A DNA stretch of 34,329 nucleotides, from contig JAFMJD010000009.1 in NCBI GenBank assembly GCA_017853685.1, positions 1 through 34,329 of the forward strand. The letters are read 5' to 3'. Under the pieces are notes generated by a model. The model was not told where the DNA came from, did not search any database, and saw nothing but the letters and a program-made list of their open reading frames with translations. Made by a program: the position numbers and the translations under genes. Position 1 is the stretch's first letter. Each line of letters opens with the position of its first letter. Source of the stretch: Actinomycetota bacterium. GTDB lineage: Bacteria > Actinomycetota > Acidimicrobiia > Acidimicrobiales > Ilumatobacteraceae. Below, piece by piece: positions 32,629 through 34,329 of this stretch.

Positions 32629-33542
32629 CCAAGCGCAAGACCAACGCGGTGAGTCGCGTCTTCTTCAACGACACGTACACGGCCTGCGCGTACCGGTGGG
32701 ATACCACGCGCAAGTCGGCATGGATTGCCGAGGCCCTGCGGGTCCGGCCGATCGACGGTGTCGTCCTCGACGATCCCTCATCGTTCACGGACACCGCAGA
32801 GGCCATCGTTCGACGAGTGCACGAGTCGACATACGTGGATGCCGTCCGCTCCGGCGAGCCGGCTGACCTTGCGGCGTCGCAAGGCTTCACGTGGGATGCG
32901 GGCTTGTACCCCACGGCGATCGCCCACTCGGCCGGGCTCGTGGCTGCAACCGAACGCGTGCTGCGACACGGCGATCCCTGGGCTGGAAGTCTGTCGTCGG
33001 GCCTGCACCACGCGTCGTTCGAACGCGGCAAGGGGTTCTGCACCTTCAACGGCCTTGCGGTTGCCGCACAACATGCATACGACCTCGGTGCACGACGCAT
33101 CCTGGTGATCGACTTCGATGCGCACTGCGGTGGCGGCACGTACTCCACCACGCGACACCTCCCGGTCACCCAGATCGATGTGTCATGCGAGTCATACGAC
33201 CGTTGGCGACCCGTCGACACGGACCTGAGCAGCGAGCTCATGGATGCTCAGGTGGACAACTACCTCGACACGATCCGCAGAGCGCTCGAGCGCGCAACGA
33301 CCCTCGGGCCCTGGGACTTCGTGATCTACAACGCAGGCATGGACCCCCGGAACTCCGGGGTGCCGGCCGAGCAACTGGCCGAGCGTGAGCGACTCGTTGC
33401 GCAGTGGTGCACCGCACCCACCATCGTCACTCTGGCCGGTGGGTACACATCGAACATCTCGGAGCACCACCTCGTGTCATTGCACCGGAGCACCTTCGAG
33501 GCATTCGCGACACATGCGTCGAGGGGCTGCACCGTGGCGTGA
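32625..33542 (+). CDS. Histone-deacetylase-fold zinc amidohydrolase
   Basis: A 305-aa member of the HDAC/acetylpolyamine amidohydrolase superfamily. The catalytic histidine pair is in SGLHHAS (H128-H129). Zinc ligands are expected at D165 and H167 in IDFDAHCGGGT and at D240 in YNAGMDP. The transition-state tyrosine is Y274 in LAGGYTSN. GKGFCTFNGLAVAA after the histidines is the usual next helix. The canonical DxHHGDG is changed to DAHCGGG, so substrate choice may differ. Typical substrates are acetyl-lysine, acetylpolyamines or other acylated amines. GTG 32625 overlaps the ARPP-1 stop (GTGA) and is chosen because the upstream frame lies inside that gene. It ends the cluster, just before a strong hairpin. 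Confidence 0.88.
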   Translation: MTKRKTNAVSRVFFNDTYTACAYRWDTTRKSAWIAEALRVRPIDGVVLDDPSSFTDTAEAIVRRVHESTYVDAVRSGEPADLAASQGFTWDAGLYPTAIAHSAGLVAATERVLRHGDPWAGSLSSGLHHASFERGKGFCTFNGLAVAAQHAYDLGARRILVIDFDAHCGGGTYSTTRHLPVTQIDVSCESYDRWRPVDTDLSSELMDAQVDNYLDTIRRALERATTLGPWDFVIYNAGMDPRNSGVPAEQLAERERLVAQWCTAPTIVTLAGGYTSNISEHHLVSLHRSTFEAFATHASRGCTVA

Positions 33543-33560
33543 CGCCCGTCCCCGCACGCG

Positions 33561-33592
33561 CAGCACCCCGGGTCCACCGACCCGGGGTGCTG
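33561..33592. terminator. Strong bidirectional hairpin terminator
   Basis: CAGCACCCCGGGTC (33561-33574) and GACCCGGGGTGCTG (33579-33592) form a perfect 14-bp stem around the loop CACC. It lies between the convergent deacetylase-fold and collagen-like genes, 18 bp after one stop and 34 bp from the other. There is no long T run, as is common for high-GC actinobacterial terminators. Confidence 0.8.
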
Positions 33593-33626
33593 ACTCGTTA
33601 CTCGACGCTGCGGACGAAGGTGCTGA

Positions 33627-34329
<703 letters not shown>

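Overview
High-GC DNA from an actinobacterium. A WhiB-type iron-sulfur regulator is found essentially only in Actinomycetota and their phages. An F420-type luciferase-like oxidoreductase, an SCO6745-type protein, a paired ArsA/Get3-like locus and frequent GTG starts, several without a Shine-Dalgarno, fit the same phylum. A deep-branching lineage such as the Acidimicrobiia is my guess, not something the sequence proves.

Layout. (1) 1-7.3 kb: a whiB-like gene faces a minus-strand selA-selB pair (selenocysteine synthesis and decoding) preceded by an NfeD-type membrane protease gene. Divergent from nfeD run two overlapping ArsA/Get3-like ATPase genes and a small receiver-domain gene. The nfeD and first ATPase starts are only 19 bp apart and share one palindromic ribosome-binding site. 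(2) 7.3-15.5 kb: tRNA-Pro(CGG), a CoA-transferase, an F420-type oxidoreductase divergent from a solitary DNA methyltransferase with an extra C-terminal domain, an exported VanY-like carboxypeptidase with five peptidoglycan-binding repeats, a TetR regulator with a clear palindromic operator, and a polytopic glycosyltransferase-like protein. (3) 15.5-23.5 kb: a minus-strand two-gene operon for very large beta-rich proteins of 1203 aa (Tat signal) and 1448 aa (no signal), without recognisable enzymatic domains. (4) 23.6-29.4 kb: an ADP-ribosylglycohydrolase fused to a Cys-based phosphatase, an SCO6745-like protein, and a TetR-controlled acyl-CoA ligase / cyclase-family hydrolase operon with a readable promoter and operator. 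(5) 29.7-33.5 kb: a compact plus-strand cluster of a divergent sigma-like protein, an unknown 418-aa protein, an ARPP-1-type protein and a histone-deacetylase-fold hydrolase, closed by a strong hairpin. (6) 33.6 kb to the end: the C-terminal part of a collagen-like repeat protein running off the window.

The two best candidates for undescribed biology are the sigma-like/unknown/ARPP-1/deacetylase cluster and the giant-protein operon. The first has an ADP-ribosylglycohydrolase-phosphatase fusion 4.6 kb upstream; ARPP-1 is named for its association with exactly those two enzyme classes. In the second, a Tat-exported protein may carry a signal-less partner. Both functional readings are inference; the gene structures and motifs are seen directly.
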